Part shown: positions 49,683 to 58,654 of the stretch, piece by piece | How positions within the stretch are numbered: position 1 is the first letter of the stretch | How the letters are laid out: each line of letters begins with the position of its first letter | NCBI GenBank assembly: GCA_016181005.1 | Contig: JACPAE010000002.1 | Span: 1 to 64,000, forward strand | Reading direction: 5' to 3' | Source of the DNA: Candidatus Aenigmatarchaeota archaeon | Lineage (GTDB): Archaea; Aenigmatarchaeota; Aenigmatarchaeia; CG10238-14; SCSR01 | DNA: 64,000 nucleotides | The notes under the pieces: generated by a model | Databases searched by the model: none | What the model was told of the DNA's origin: nothing | Seen by the model: only the letters and a program-made list of their open reading frames with translations | Program-made: the position numbers and the translations under genes

Positions 49683-52208
49683 GTGATTGAGATGCAATTG
49701 CCAATTGACGATTTGAAGGGATTGCCGAAAGAACTAGTCCTACCTGCGTTAGAACGCCTCAATCGTAAAGCTGATTACTGGGAAGCACTCTTAGAACGAA
49801 GTACTGATCTGAAGCCTAGCTATCATCAGGCAAAGGCTGCGTTTGAAACCTTGGAAGGGGGTGATGGTAGAGTCCTTTTCGCCCATGCAACCGGCTCAGG
49901 AAAGACTTTCACCACATTTCTTATCAAAGCTGGTTTTGAAGAGAAAGTTGGCAGACCTGCGCGTGTTGTTGTCTGGTCACCTGAACAGGCTATAAGAACC
50001 GCTTGGAGCCAAGAAGAACTAGATACTTACAGCAAGAGTTTTGGTGTTGACAGTCAAAAACGAGTTCATCTGGAAGGAAGAAAAAGTTTATCCGAATTAA
50101 AAGAATATGATTTTCTTGAGCTTAACTATCACAAATTCGGTTATCTAAATCCGCGTGCTGGTTCGCATAATCCTTATTTTGATTTTATTCAAGAACTTGT
50201 CAGAACTCCTGACTTGCGGCCTGATATTTTTGTTGTGGACGAAGTACAAAACCTGAAAGCGCCGTCTTCGAATAGAACCTTGTGGTTTAAGGAATTGGAG
50301 GAGGCTACTCGCGACTCGGATATAATGTGGGTTTTGCTTAGTGCATATCCTGTGCCTAACAGATTGGGGGATGCGGGGGTTCCCTTATATTTGTTGGATC
50401 CAGCTAATTTTCCTCTTGCAAGATTTGACTACAGGTCAAACCCGCAGGCTATAAGAAGCATGATACAGAAGGGCAAGTGGCAGAATTTCACAAGAGACCA
50501 ATTAAGGAATTTGTTCGATTTACCCGAACTAACAGAGGAGCAAGTTCCTATAGAGATGGACGAACGTCATGTAAGGCAGTATATGGAAACCTGGAAAAAT
50601 GGCGACATGCATTTGTGGAAAAAATTGCATGCACTGCAAAGAATCTCAATTGACGCTGGTTATGATGGCTTGAGAAGTGCGATTGGAGACAGGCTTGCTG
50701 AAGACGGAAATTCCCAGTTTTTGATATTTTCTGATTTAAAGACAGGCATTTTTGACCATTTGTATGATTTGCTAAAGCCGTTTTCGCCGTATAGAGACAT
50801 TAATGTTATCGAGGAAAGTACGCCTTTCAATAGAAGGGTAAAAATGGCAAGAGCTTTCAGGGAAGGAAGGGCTAGCATACAGATAAACACGTCACAAATT
50901 ATGGGCGAAGGCGTACCTCTTAATACGGAAAATAGATGCTACGTAATTTATCTTACCCCACCTTCTGTTCCAGGTCCGTATCACCAAGGTATAGGAAGGG
51001 TTTATAGAAGAAACCAGAAGGCTCCTGTCGGGGTTTTGGAACTAGTGCCACGAAGCTCCCAACTTGCAGAGCTAATGACAGCCAGCAGGCCTGAATTAGA
51101 AGCTAGGTATAATATACAGTTTCCCGGTAGTTGGACACCGACAACAATAGCAGAAGACCAACGCAGCATCAGGTTGACAAAGGAAATAATCTATAACGAC
51201 AAGGTTGTTAGGGGTAGTGACATAACTGAATTGGAAGAGAATCTGATGAATACCGATGATAAGAACGTTGGTGATGTTCAGCATTCGACACACCTGACAG
51301 GAATACCGCCGATAAGCCCAGAGCAGATTCAAAGAGCTGTAATGATAGGATTCGCGAGGGAAGTAGAACTTTATGGAGCTGGAAGTAGAGAGGTTCAGGA
51401 AGCTTCTCAGGGACAAGGTAAGTATGCTACTCCGCAAAAAATTCTAGTTAACACCTATTCTCATACAGAAAAGTTCTTGCCGCAGGCAAGGATTGGTTAT
51501 TTTGTTCGGAGAGTCGTTGACAATTTGGAAAAGTCTCGAGACAGGAGATTTGAACATGTTTTAGATATAGGAAGTGGGTCTGGAACAATTGCGTATGCGT
51601 TGGAAAGACCTGTTGTCAGCTTTGATGTGGATCCAAGAATGTTGCAGCAAGCACAACATGTCCTTCACGATAAAGACGGCATGAGCTATGTGAGAGGTAA
51701 CATGGTAGATTTGCCTTTTCGAAGAGAAACATTTGATTTAGCTATAGCATCTAATTCTTTGATGTATTTGGCACAAAGACCTGATAATGGTGACTTTAGA
51801 CGTGAAATGGAGCAAGCTTTGATGGAGGTAAATAGAGTCCTGCAAGAAGGTGGTACATTTATTACAACTCTGCCGCATAAGAGGACAACTGCTCAAATTT
51901 TCGAGAATTTCAATAGATTGCTAGAACTTCATGGATTTGACATAAGGTATGCGGATTACGATAGTGTGTATGCAACTACTGACGCTGGTAAAAGAAGGTT
52001 GTATCAGAGAACTTTTCTGACAATAGCTGAAAAGAAAGATTATATTCAGGGTATGGTAGAAGGCTTGACATTACCAATGTATTTGCCTACAAGCTACAGC
52101 TTCATTGGTGGTGTTGGTAGGTATATGTTTGGTGATATACCTGTAAAAAGTGATGTTGGACGAAAATTTGTAACTATTGGGAAGAGAAGTGGTTTGGTAG
52201 AGTTCTAA
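49683..52208 (+). CDS. SNF2-like helicase fused to class I methyltransferase
   Basis: 841 residues. Residues 1-480 are an SF2 helicase: Walker A FAHATGSGKTFTT near 68-78, Walker B VVDEVQNLKAP (DEVQ, 186-189), motif III LLSAYPVP, motif V NTSQIMGEGVPL near 402, motif VI HQGIGRVYRRNQ near 434-445. Residues 600-841 are a class I SAM methyltransferase: VLDIGSGSGTIAYAL near 626 (SAM loop), VSFDVDPR, and FDLAIASNSLMYL near 684-696. No DNA-methylase NPPY or DPPY motif is present, so it is not a typical adenine methylase. The arrangement is new to me. Confidence 0.8.
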   Translation: MIEMQLPIDDLKGLPKELVLPALERLNRKADYWEALLERSTDLKPSYHQAKAAFETLEGGDGRVLFAHATGSGKTFTTFLIKAGFEEKVGRPARVVVWSPEQAIRTAWSQEELDTYSKSFGVDSQKRVHLEGRKSLSELKEYDFLELNYHKFGYLNPRAGSHNPYFDFIQELVRTPDLRPDIFVVDEVQNLKAPSSNRTLWFKELEEATRDSDIMWVLLSAYPVPNRLGDAGVPLYLLDPANFPLARFDYRSNPQAIRSMIQKGKWQNFTRDQLRNLFDLPELTEEQVPIEMDERHVRQYMETWKNGDMHLWKKLHALQRISIDAGYDGLRSAIGDRLAEDGNSQFLIFSDLKTGIFDHLYDLLKPFSPYRDINVIEESTPFNRRVKMARAFREGRASIQINTSQIMGEGVPLNTENRCYVIYLTPPSVPGPYHQGIGRVYRRNQKAPVGVLELVPRSSQLAELMTASRPELEARYNIQFPGSWTPTTIAEDQRSIRLTKEIIYNDKVVRGSDITELEENLMNTDDKNVGDVQHSTHLTGIPPISPEQIQRAVMIGFAREVELYGAGSREVQEASQGQGKYATPQKILVNTYSHTEKFLPQARIGYFVRRVVDNLEKSRDRRFEHVLDIGSGSGTIAYALERPVVSFDVDPRMLQQAQHVLHDKDGMSYVRGNMVDLPFRRETFDLAIASNSLMYLAQRPDNGDFRREMEQALMEVNRVLQEGGTFITTLPHKRTTAQIFENFNRLLELHGFDIRYADYDSVYATTDAGKRRLYQRTFLTIAEKKDYIQGMVEGLTLPMYLPTSYSFIGGVGRYMFGDIPVKSDVGRKFVTIGKRSGLVEF

Positions 52209-52340
52209 TAGAGGAATGGGTTGTATGGGAAGAGGATATAGACGCTGGACTGCTATGAGTGATAAAGAACTCATCAGGAAACCAGGGCTGCTCTTGCCCA
52301 GATGTAGAAAGAGCTGATGGTCGCCTAAAGCATTTAAAGA
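52209..52340. other. Degenerate copy of the repeat-protein tail
   Basis: The sequence AGAAAGAGCTGATGGTCGC recurs here (about 52309-52327), identical to the end of the 47582-49606 gene (EKELMVA region). Upstream, in another frame, GRGYRRWTAMSDKELIR aligns with GGRVLERWLDDKLIDQ, so 80-100 bp of homology remain with indels. It is a decayed paralogue end, not a functional gene. Confidence 0.6.
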
Positions 52341-52359
52341 TTTCTACCTATTGAGTATC

Positions 52360-52731
52360 ATGGAGCCAAGTATACAAATAACATTGCCAGAAATCAGTTT
52401 GCATAATAATAGCGGTATGCCCTCATGGCTACAATATAAAATAATCGTGGTGCCTCGATTAGTTAGGGGATTCTTTCCAGGATATAAGGAACACTTTGTG
52501 CTGGATACTGATGCTGGTGAAGTAGAGGCATGGATGAGCTCAGCAGACTCCCGAACTCCCATAGGAGATGATAATGGTGGGAGCTATATATGTACACCAA
52601 GAAAATCTTCCAGGCGGCAGCTTAATCTTTTGAGTCTTTCGGATTGGTATGATGTCCATCCTGAATTAAATCCAGGTCACGTACTTACATTCATCTACAA
52701 AGAACCTAGACGTTATGCATTGAGAGTTTAA
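52360..52731 (+). CDS. Hypothetical protein
   Basis: I use ATG 52360 (MEPSIQITLPEISL), with TTG 52351 as an alternative. 123 residues, beta-rich: NNSGMPSWLQYKIIVVPRLVRGFFPGYKEHFVLDTDAGEVEAWMSSAD, then GGSYICTPRKSSRRQLNLLSLSDWYDVHPELNPGHVLTFIYKEPRRYALRV. It ends with a SH3-like strand set. No family is recognised. It belongs to the AT-rich accessory block. Confidence 0.5.
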   Translation: MEPSIQITLPEISLHNNSGMPSWLQYKIIVVPRLVRGFFPGYKEHFVLDTDAGEVEAWMSSADSRTPIGDDNGGSYICTPRKSSRRQLNLLSLSDWYDVHPELNPGHVLTFIYKEPRRYALRV

Positions 52732-52988
52732 TCTTGTTTTTCCAGCTCATCGAGCTTCTTCTTCATCTCGTTTACAACATTGACAAAATCGTCTATCTGG
52801 TCCATCTTGATTACAAACCCCTGCTTCGTCGGCCCCTTGTATCTCGAGGAATTGAGCCAAACCCTGAAATCTATCCTGTCCTCGCCCTTGTAGTTGGTCT
52901 TCTTTATCACAAGGACGGACGTGTCCTTTAGCTTGAACTCAGCCAGCTTTACATCTTTGGACCCTTCAGGAAATTCTTCATCTTCCAT
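52728..52988 (-). CDS. PC4/Sub1-like ssDNA-binding transcription coactivator
   Basis: 86 residues: EFKLKDTSVLVIKKTNYKGEDRIDFRVWLNSSRYKGPTKQGFVIKMDQIDDFVNVVNEMKKKLDEL. The DxRVWxxxxxYKGPTKKG block is the PC4/Sub1 signature; PC4 dimerises to bind single-stranded DNA at promoters or stalled DNA. Length is slightly shorter than eukaryotic PC4. Its stop region overlaps the hypothetical gene end by 4 nt. In archaea PC4-like proteins are known in several DPANN and TACK lineages (background knowledge). Confidence 0.75.
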   Translation of the reverse strand: MEDEEFPEGSKDVKLAEFKLKDTSVLVIKKTNYKGEDRIDFRVWLNSSRYKGPTKQGFVIKMDQIDDFVNVVNEMKKKLDELEKQD

Positions 52989-53101
52989 AAAGTAAATTGC
53001 ACTTTAAAGAAATAAACATAACTTCATCAGGCTGTTTACAAGATTCTAATAGCTTTTTCTTGGCTAGTTGATGGCGATCAATTTAATCCAATAATCACTT
53101 T

Positions 53102-53359
53102 TCAAAGAGATCTCATCATTCCGTTGTGGACACGCCGGACGTCTTGCCTCCTTCTTTCGATTGTATCTGTGTAAGCTTGATAAAGCTCTTCCCAAGAATT
53201 ATAGATGCTATTTGCAACTGCCAATTTTCTACCTTCTTCATACCTCGGACCTGGATCGGTTAGAAACCTTACTAGTTTGGTTTCATGAGGTGAATGAGGA
53301 TTGAAATACGCTAAAATACGATTCGCTATTTCTTCAGGAGATAATTCACCCTTTCTCAT
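53102..53359 (-). CDS. Small hypothetical protein
   Basis: ATG 53359 gives about 85 residues (MRKGELSPEEIANRILAYFNPHSPHETKLVRFLTDPGPRYEEGRKLAVANSIYNSWEELYQAYTDTIERRRQDVRRVHNGMMRSL); a longer TTG start at 53398 is less likely. An upstream TTTAAATC at about 53380-53387 would make the transcript leaderless. Helical and charged, without a known motif. Its start lies 41 bp beyond the conserved hypothetical at 53400. Confidence 0.45.
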   Translation of the reverse strand: MRKGELSPEEIANRILAYFNPHSPHETKLVRFLTDPGPRYEEGRKLAVANSIYNSWEELYQAYTDTIERRRQDVRRVHNGMMRSL

Positions 53360-53399
53360 TATCTCTATCTTGCAACGAAATGATTTAAATCTTTCCAAA

Positions 53400-53756
53400 T
53401 CAGAACTTCATCAAGCTGTTAACAAGATTCTGTATCGCAGTTTCCTGGTCCGCCTGCGGCTTGAGCATGTCCCTCACAAGCTGGTCGATTGTCTTCCTCT
53501 TTTCCACGTCGCCCATTTCAGAGAGGGCCTTGAACGGCATCTGTGTCTTCTCCTGGCCGGCCTTTACTTCGTCTAATTCCTTCTTGAACTCGAGCATGGC
53601 GCACCAAAGCTGTGCAACCCTCGAATCATCAGCGCACATATAGGCGCACTTGTGCTTCCTGGCCATGTGTAGAACAGAATTAAGGACTTCCTTGTCCTCT
53701 TCAGTCATGCACTCCTTCCAGTCCTTTTCCTGCTGCTGCTTTCTTCCGAAAACCAT
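53400..53756 (-). CDS. Conserved-looking hypothetical protein
   Basis: Start at ATG 53756 (MVFGRKQQQEKDWKECM). 118 residues, helical, Cys/Met-rich (CMTEEDKEVLNSVLHMARKHKCAYMCADDSRVAQLWCAMLEFKKELDEV). Four cysteines could bind a metal, but no family is recognised. The C-terminal ETAIQNLVNSLMKF is amphipathic. Codon usage matches the core genes more than the AT-rich block, so it is probably an old gene. Confidence 0.55.
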   Translation of the reverse strand: MVFGRKQQQEKDWKECMTEEDKEVLNSVLHMARKHKCAYMCADDSRVAQLWCAMLEFKKELDEVKAGQEKTQMPFKALSEMGDVEKRKTIDQLVRDMLKPQADQETAIQNLVNSLMKF

Positions 53757-53788
53757 TAACGTCACTGTTATTTAATGAAAGGTAAAAT

Positions 53789-56191
53789 TTAAATACCTTT
53801 CGGTAGTAACTCGTGGTCAGTGCACTCTTCCCATCCCTGAGACCTGTGGACGTCATGCTGGACGACTGGAGCGATTAAAGAACCCTTTCTTGCAAAGTAC
53901 CAAGTGCCTGCAACCGCAATTGGAATAAGTAAAACCAGTCCGACCAAAGCTACCTGCTCCCACAAAATTGATGTCTCTGTCATTGAAACTGTCGGATAGG
54001 CAACCTGAGTCTTCACAACAGGCTTTTCCTCTGGAGTTGTTTCTGCGAACTTTTGCACGTAAATCGCATTGCCAACTGAAGCCGAGCTTACGCTCGTTAT
54101 CGAGGATGTGGTCGCCGGATTCACCTGAACAGTGCCCAACTGCGTCTTCGATATTGTGCTGCAGCTGCTGACGCCAGTAGATTCTACGTAAACCTTGTAT
54201 GTGCCTACAGGCCAGTTTGTTGTCGGGAAGTTGAAAGTATTCTCCGCAGTCGAACCTGAAGACGAGAATGTGTACACTTGCGTTAGCGAAGCCGTTGCAG
54301 GCCCTTCCACTGAAACTGCAACAGTGGCCCACGGATTTGTAAAGCCGGTGAAAGTCATTCTTTCTCTAACTAAAACAGTTAACACGTCTCCTGAGGCGAT
54401 GTTGGTGTTTGACAGGCTGGTAAAGTCCAAGCCAAGCGAGCATGTGTTTGCAGTTGGTGTAGGAGTTGGAGATGGTGTAGGACTTACAGTAAATGTGCCT
54501 GAAAAGATTGTCGGGTCTCCTGTAGGTTTTGTATAGTCAACTCTCACTTGATAAGTGCCTACTGCAGTTGCTATCGTCGAGCATGTTATGCTTTGCGAAC
54601 TTCCAGATGCCACGGTGACTTGGAGGTTTGTACAGTTAGGTATTGGTTGACAGCTTGTTCCGCCAGGTGCGCAGATGTAAACGTTGATATTAGAAACCGT
54701 TCCACTTGCAGTTCCCGTGTTTGTGAAAGTAACTGTAGTGGATATGGTCTGGCCGACAGCGGTGCTTGTAGGCGTGGTTACAGTCGCTGAAATTGAAGCT
54801 TGCGAAGGCGGCTGCACAGATACAGGAGACAATGATATCTGAACAGATGTCGTCTGACCTGCATATACTATTCTCGCTGCCTGCTTCAACTGATAGCCTG
54901 ACTTTGTGACAGTGATTGCGTAAGTTCCTGCCGGTAGTGTGAAAATCACATTCCCGTTCGCATTCGTAGTGTCAATTGGATCTGTACTAGTTGACTGTGC
55001 CGAGACAGTGGCGCCGGAGATAGGAGCCCCTGTGCTTCCGTCGGTAACAGTGACCATTAGCGTGCCTGTGTTAGGAGATATGGCAATTGGGTTTAAAACT
55101 ATGGTGACAAATGTTGTCTGCCCTGCGAAAACGCTTGCAGTTCTGGAAGAGCTCTGATAGCCTGATTTGCTTGCAGCCACTGTGTAAGCGCCGGGTGAAA
55201 GAGTGAAATATGCAAATCCGCTAGAATCTGTGAATTCGGTCGGATCAAATGCAGGAGCGCTTACATCTACTCTTGCGCTTGCTAGAGGATTTCCAAAATT
55301 GTCCACTACACGAACGCTCAAAGCGCCTGATGTAACTACGGGGGATATAGTTGCTAGAGAAATGAATACATTACTAGTCTGGAATTCTCTAACGAGTGCA
55401 GTTGTAACTCTCGTCTGGTAGCCAGACTTTGAGGCAGTGATTGTATAGCTCCCAGCCGGCACATTGAAATAAACAAATCCATCACTTCCAGTAAATCCTA
55501 TAGGGTCTGTGACAGTAGATTGTACGTTCACTTGTGCTCCAGACAGAGGATTGCCAAAATTGTCGGTGACTTTAACAGCCAAGGTACCAGTAGCAGGTGC
55601 AACTATAACAGGAACTAGATAGAATGTGACCAGTGAGGTAGATCCGGCTGTGACAGTTGAGGTTTTGATTTGGGCCTGATAGCCTGACTTGGTGACAGTG
55701 ATTGCGTAAGTTCCTGCCGGTAGTGTGAAAATCACATTCCCGTTCGCATTCGTAGTGCCAGTTGAATCTGTACTAGTTGACTGTGCCGAGACAGTGGCGC
55801 CAGATATAGGATTGCCAAAATTATCAAGAACTGTAACTGATAAAATACCTTGAGTTGGTGCTACGAAAGTTGGCTTTACCTTAAGATAAACTGAACTAGA
55901 CCCTTTTGGAAATTGATAGCCTTCGCATGCTCCAGTACATCCGCCAGTACCGTACCACACTATATTCCATTTGTTTGTATTGATGCTGTACTTGTTTACC
56001 CAACAATTGATGAGTTGTGTTGACGAAGCCAGGCAGCTTTGGAATTCTTGGTGATCTATGGCGCAATCGATGCGACCAGAGCCTTGGTTGCAATTAGGAA
56101 TATCAGTGCCGTCGACGTTAAGAGCAAATGCTGTGTTAATCCCGAAAAGTGCTAACGCAAGGACGAATGCCGTAGCCAACAGTTTATTCAT
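53789..56191 (-). CDS. Large surface protein with four carboxypeptidase-regulatory-like repeats
   Basis: 800 residues. Signal peptide (MNKLLATAFVLALALFGINTAFA), a Cys-containing N-terminal domain (to about 105), four 85-residue CarboxypepD_reg-like repeats (DNFGNPLSGAxV..GTYAITVTKSGYQ), a CARDB-like domain (VGQTISTTVTFTNTGTASG), a SPTPSPTPTPT linker, a fourth beta domain, and a C-terminal membrane helix (WEQVALVGLVLLIPIAVAGTWYFARKG). It is a surface or S-layer-associated adhesin. The first and fourth repeats are almost identical in DNA over about 110 bp, showing recent gene conversion. Confidence 0.8.
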   Translation of the reverse strand: MNKLLATAFVLALALFGINTAFALNVDGTDIPNCNQGSGRIDCAIDHQEFQSCLASSTQLINCWVNKYSINTNKWNIVWYGTGGCTGACEGYQFPKGSSSVYLKVKPTFVAPTQGILSVTVLDNFGNPISGATVSAQSTSTDSTGTTNANGNVIFTLPAGTYAITVTKSGYQAQIKTSTVTAGSTSLVTFYLVPVIVAPATGTLAVKVTDNFGNPLSGAQVNVQSTVTDPIGFTGSDGFVYFNVPAGSYTITASKSGYQTRVTTALVREFQTSNVFISLATISPVVTSGALSVRVVDNFGNPLASARVDVSAPAFDPTEFTDSSGFAYFTLSPGAYTVAASKSGYQSSSRTASVFAGQTTFVTIVLNPIAISPNTGTLMVTVTDGSTGAPISGATVSAQSTSTDPIDTTNANGNVIFTLPAGTYAITVTKSGYQLKQAARIVYAGQTTSVQISLSPVSVQPPSQASISATVTTPTSTAVGQTISTTVTFTNTGTASGTVSNINVYICAPGGTSCQPIPNCTNLQVTVASGSSQSITCSTIATAVGTYQVRVDYTKPTGDPTIFSGTFTVSPTPSPTPTPTANTCSLGLDFTSLSNTNIASGDVLTVLVRERMTFTGFTNPWATVAVSVEGPATASLTQVYTFSSSGSTAENTFNFPTTNWPVGTYKVYVESTGVSSCSTISKTQLGTVQVNPATTSSITSVSSASVGNAIYVQKFAETTPEEKPVVKTQVAYPTVSMTETSILWEQVALVGLVLLIPIAVAGTWYFARKGSLIAPVVQHDVHRSQGWEECTDHELLPKGI

Positions 56192-56314
56192 GTGAAACCC
56201 TTTTTAATATATAACCTCTCCACTTATAAAGCTATCACTTTTAAGTAGTACCTTTTAAAGCTATCTGCAGGCAAACAATAAGCTTTTATAAAAACTACTA
56301 TAAAGTAGAGAAAA

Positions 56315-57025
56315 ATGATAATAGCTGCGACCAGCGATGTGCATTCGCCAAGGTACTACGAGGAATTTGTGAAGGCTGTGGACAGCCTAACTGTCAGCCC
56401 TGATTTGCTGCTTTTGGCGGGGGACATGATCGAAAGGGCGCAGCCGAGTGAGTACATGAAGGTGTACAATGCATTGTTCGGCAAGTTCAACTGCCCTATA
56501 GTCGCGTGCTTCGGCAACAACGAGTTCATTCCGGATGTGAGGAATGACTTGAAAGGACAGGTGAAGGAAATCAAGTTTTTGGACGACAGCGCCGTTGCTG
56601 TAAGAATCGGGGATATTGATGTTGGGATTGTCGGCACGATGGGAAGCCTGGATGTGCCCACGCAATGGCAGAAGAGGAACATCCCGAATGTTGAGAATGT
56701 ATATCTGCAGAGAATGGACGTTGTCGACAAAGCCCTGCAGAGGATGACGACCCATTTCAGGATTGCATTGATGCACTATGCCCCTACATACAAGACTCTG
56801 GTGGGGGAGAATGTGAGAGCCTACGGCGGCCTTGGCTCGCAGATTTTCGAAAACGTGCTGATAAAGACGAAACCCAATCTTGTCGTTCACGGACATTCGC
56901 ACAAGGGAAGCAAGTTTGCATGGGTGGATTCCGTGCCTGTGTTCAATGCTGCATTTCCGGTCAACAGGGACATTGTCATCATTGACACTGAAAAGATAAA
57001 GCCTGGACTGGCGAAGTTTGTTTAA
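56315..57025 (+). CDS. Metallophosphoesterase
   Basis: 236 residues of the calcineurin-like fold: DVHSPRY near 8, GDMIERAQP near 36, GNNEFIP near 63, HYAPTYKTL near 137, and GHSHKGSKF near 192, which together bind two metals. The family hydrolyses phosphoesters such as cyclic nucleotides or proteins. The substrate is not inferable. It is followed by the PAP2 gene 11 bp later, likely an operon. The ATG 56315 is preceded by AT-rich promoter sequence. Confidence 0.88.
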   Translation: MIIAATSDVHSPRYYEEFVKAVDSLTVSPDLLLLAGDMIERAQPSEYMKVYNALFGKFNCPIVACFGNNEFIPDVRNDLKGQVKEIKFLDDSAVAVRIGDIDVGIVGTMGSLDVPTQWQKRNIPNVENVYLQRMDVVDKALQRMTTHFRIALMHYAPTYKTLVGENVRAYGGLGSQIFENVLIKTKPNLVVHGHSHKGSKFAWVDSVPVFNAAFPVNRDIVIIDTEKIKPGLAKFV

Positions 57026-57035
57026 AGGCCGTTGA

Positions 57036-57563
57036 ATGGCGCTTGAATTTTTGCAGCAACTTGACACTTCAATACTAATTTTCATAAACAAAACTTTGGC
57101 AAACCCATTTTTCGACTTTATTTTTCAGTTCACGCATCTCTTTCCCTACATCTTTTGGGCGCTTTTGATTGGATTCTTTGTGCTAAAGCAGAAGAACAAG
57201 CTTGCGCTGCTGATGATAATAGCTGTTGCACTCGATCTTTTGCTGGTGCCTGTCTTGAAGACAACAATTTCAAGGGAAAGACCATATCAAGTGCTGGATG
57301 TCAGGCAGCTGGTTCCAGAAGAAGACAACACAAGCTTTCCTTCAAACCATACCATGCTGAGCTTCCTTTTGTCGACTATAGTGCTCTCATACTATAGAAG
57401 GTTTGGAATGGCGCTTTATGCTTTGTCGATTCTCGTAGCTATCGGCAGGGTTTATGTAGGTGTGCACTATCCTAGCGATGTGATCGGAGGAGCTTTGATA
57501 GGCATAATGTTGGCGTTTGCTATGTTGAAGTTTGAAAATATGCTTTTCAGAAAAAAAGAATGA
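57036..57563 (+). CDS. PAP2-family phosphatase
   Basis: 175 residues with membrane helices. The PAP2 signatures are present: KTTISRERPYQV near 73 (KxxxxxxRP), PSNHTMLSF near 99 (PSxH), and GRVYVGVHYPSDVIGG near 142 (SRxxxxxHxxxD variant). It dephosphorylates membrane lipids such as undecaprenyl or archaeal isoprenoid pyrophosphates. It overlaps neither neighbour. Coupled to the phosphoesterase gene upstream. Confidence 0.88.
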   Translation: MALEFLQQLDTSILIFINKTLANPFFDFIFQFTHLFPYIFWALLIGFFVLKQKNKLALLMIIAVALDLLLVPVLKTTISRERPYQVLDVRQLVPEEDNTSFPSNHTMLSFLLSTIVLSYYRRFGMALYALSILVAIGRVYVGVHYPSDVIGGALIGIMLAFAMLKFENMLFRKKE

Positions 57564-57567
57564 TTGT

Positions 57568-58590
57568 CTATATTTTCCTCTTGTGCGCGGCGTATACCCT
57601 GACTACTTCCAAGAACAGCGACAGTATAAGAGGCCCTATGACTATGCCTGAAAGCCCGATGAACGACAAGCCACCAATAACACCTAGCACTATCGTCAGC
57701 GAATGTATGTTGGAATATTTTGAGTACATCCGGACGAACTGCGGTCTTACAACATTGTCAATATTGCTCACTATCAGAAGGCCGTATACCAGCAGCCCCA
57801 AGCCGGCAGGTATGTTGCCGTTGAAAAACAGGAAGATTGATCCAGGGATGTAGACTATAGAAGCCGGGATGAACTGCAGAATCGACACGACCGACGTCAC
57901 AAATCCCCAGAATATCGGGTTGGGCACGCCGAAAATCATAAAGCCTAACGCTGCGATTATGCCCTGGATTATTGCAGTCAGGAAGGAGCCGATGAACAAT
58001 GCGTGTATTGTCGTGTAGGACCTTGAAAGCAGCAGGTTCTTGTACTTCTTCTCGAGCGGGATGTACTTCTTTAATCCTCGCACCATATGCTCGCCATCGA
58101 CAAAAAGGTAGTACATGACGAAGAACATAAGGAGAATGCCGGCTGTGAAATTTGTGATTATCTTGGTGAACGTCAGGATGTTGCCCACTACATAGGACCG
58201 CGACATCGTTGCAACGTCGCCCACCCACGACTGGATGTTGGCGGTCAACTCCAGCTGCAGGCCGGTGTATGATGACACAACTTCTTCGAGCTTCTGGAGT
58301 GACGTCAGCTGCGCGTCGCCGAGACTGAAGAAAAGGCTCCTGGCCTGTTCGGCCAGCTTTACCGTTATGTAAGCCGAGGGGACTATGATTATGAAAATTA
58401 TTATGAAAATTACGAGCAATGCCGACAGGGACGAAGACCTGATTCTGCTCTTTAACCTGCTGTAAAAAGGGTAAGCCACCACGACGAAGACGACGGCAAA
58501 AAGGACGTAAGTCAGGAAAGGCTTTAGTATAAAGAAACTTACGATTCCCAGGATTATTATCAGTGCAAACAGGAACTTGTCGTCTTTCAT
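57568..58590 (-). CDS. AI-2E family transporter (PerM-like)
   Basis: 340 residues, about eight membrane helices. DDKFLFALIIILGIVSFFILKPFLTYVLFAVVFVVVAYPFYSRLKSRI begins the N-terminal four-helix block; the large middle loop is soluble (LTSLQKLEEVVSSYTGLQLEL). PASIVYIPGSIFLFFNGN and LGVIGGLSFIGLSGIVIGPLILSLFLEVVR follow in the C-terminal half. The family includes TqsA and YdbO and exports unknown small molecules. The stop lies 4 nt from the PAP2 gene's stop, convergent. Confidence 0.88.
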   Translation of the reverse strand: MKDDKFLFALIIILGIVSFFILKPFLTYVLFAVVFVVVAYPFYSRLKSRIRSSSLSALLVIFIIIFIIIVPSAYITVKLAEQARSLFFSLGDAQLTSLQKLEEVVSSYTGLQLELTANIQSWVGDVATMSRSYVVGNILTFTKIITNFTAGILLMFFVMYYLFVDGEHMVRGLKKYIPLEKKYKNLLLSRSYTTIHALFIGSFLTAIIQGIIAALGFMIFGVPNPIFWGFVTSVVSILQFIPASIVYIPGSIFLFFNGNIPAGLGLLVYGLLIVSNIDNVVRPQFVRMYSKYSNIHSLTIVLGVIGGLSFIGLSGIVIGPLILSLFLEVVRVYAAHKRKI

Positions 58591-58654
58591 CTGCTGTTAT
58601 TTGGTTTTCAGGAATAAAATTAGTATGCCCCCGCCCCGTGCATTCGAGTCATAA

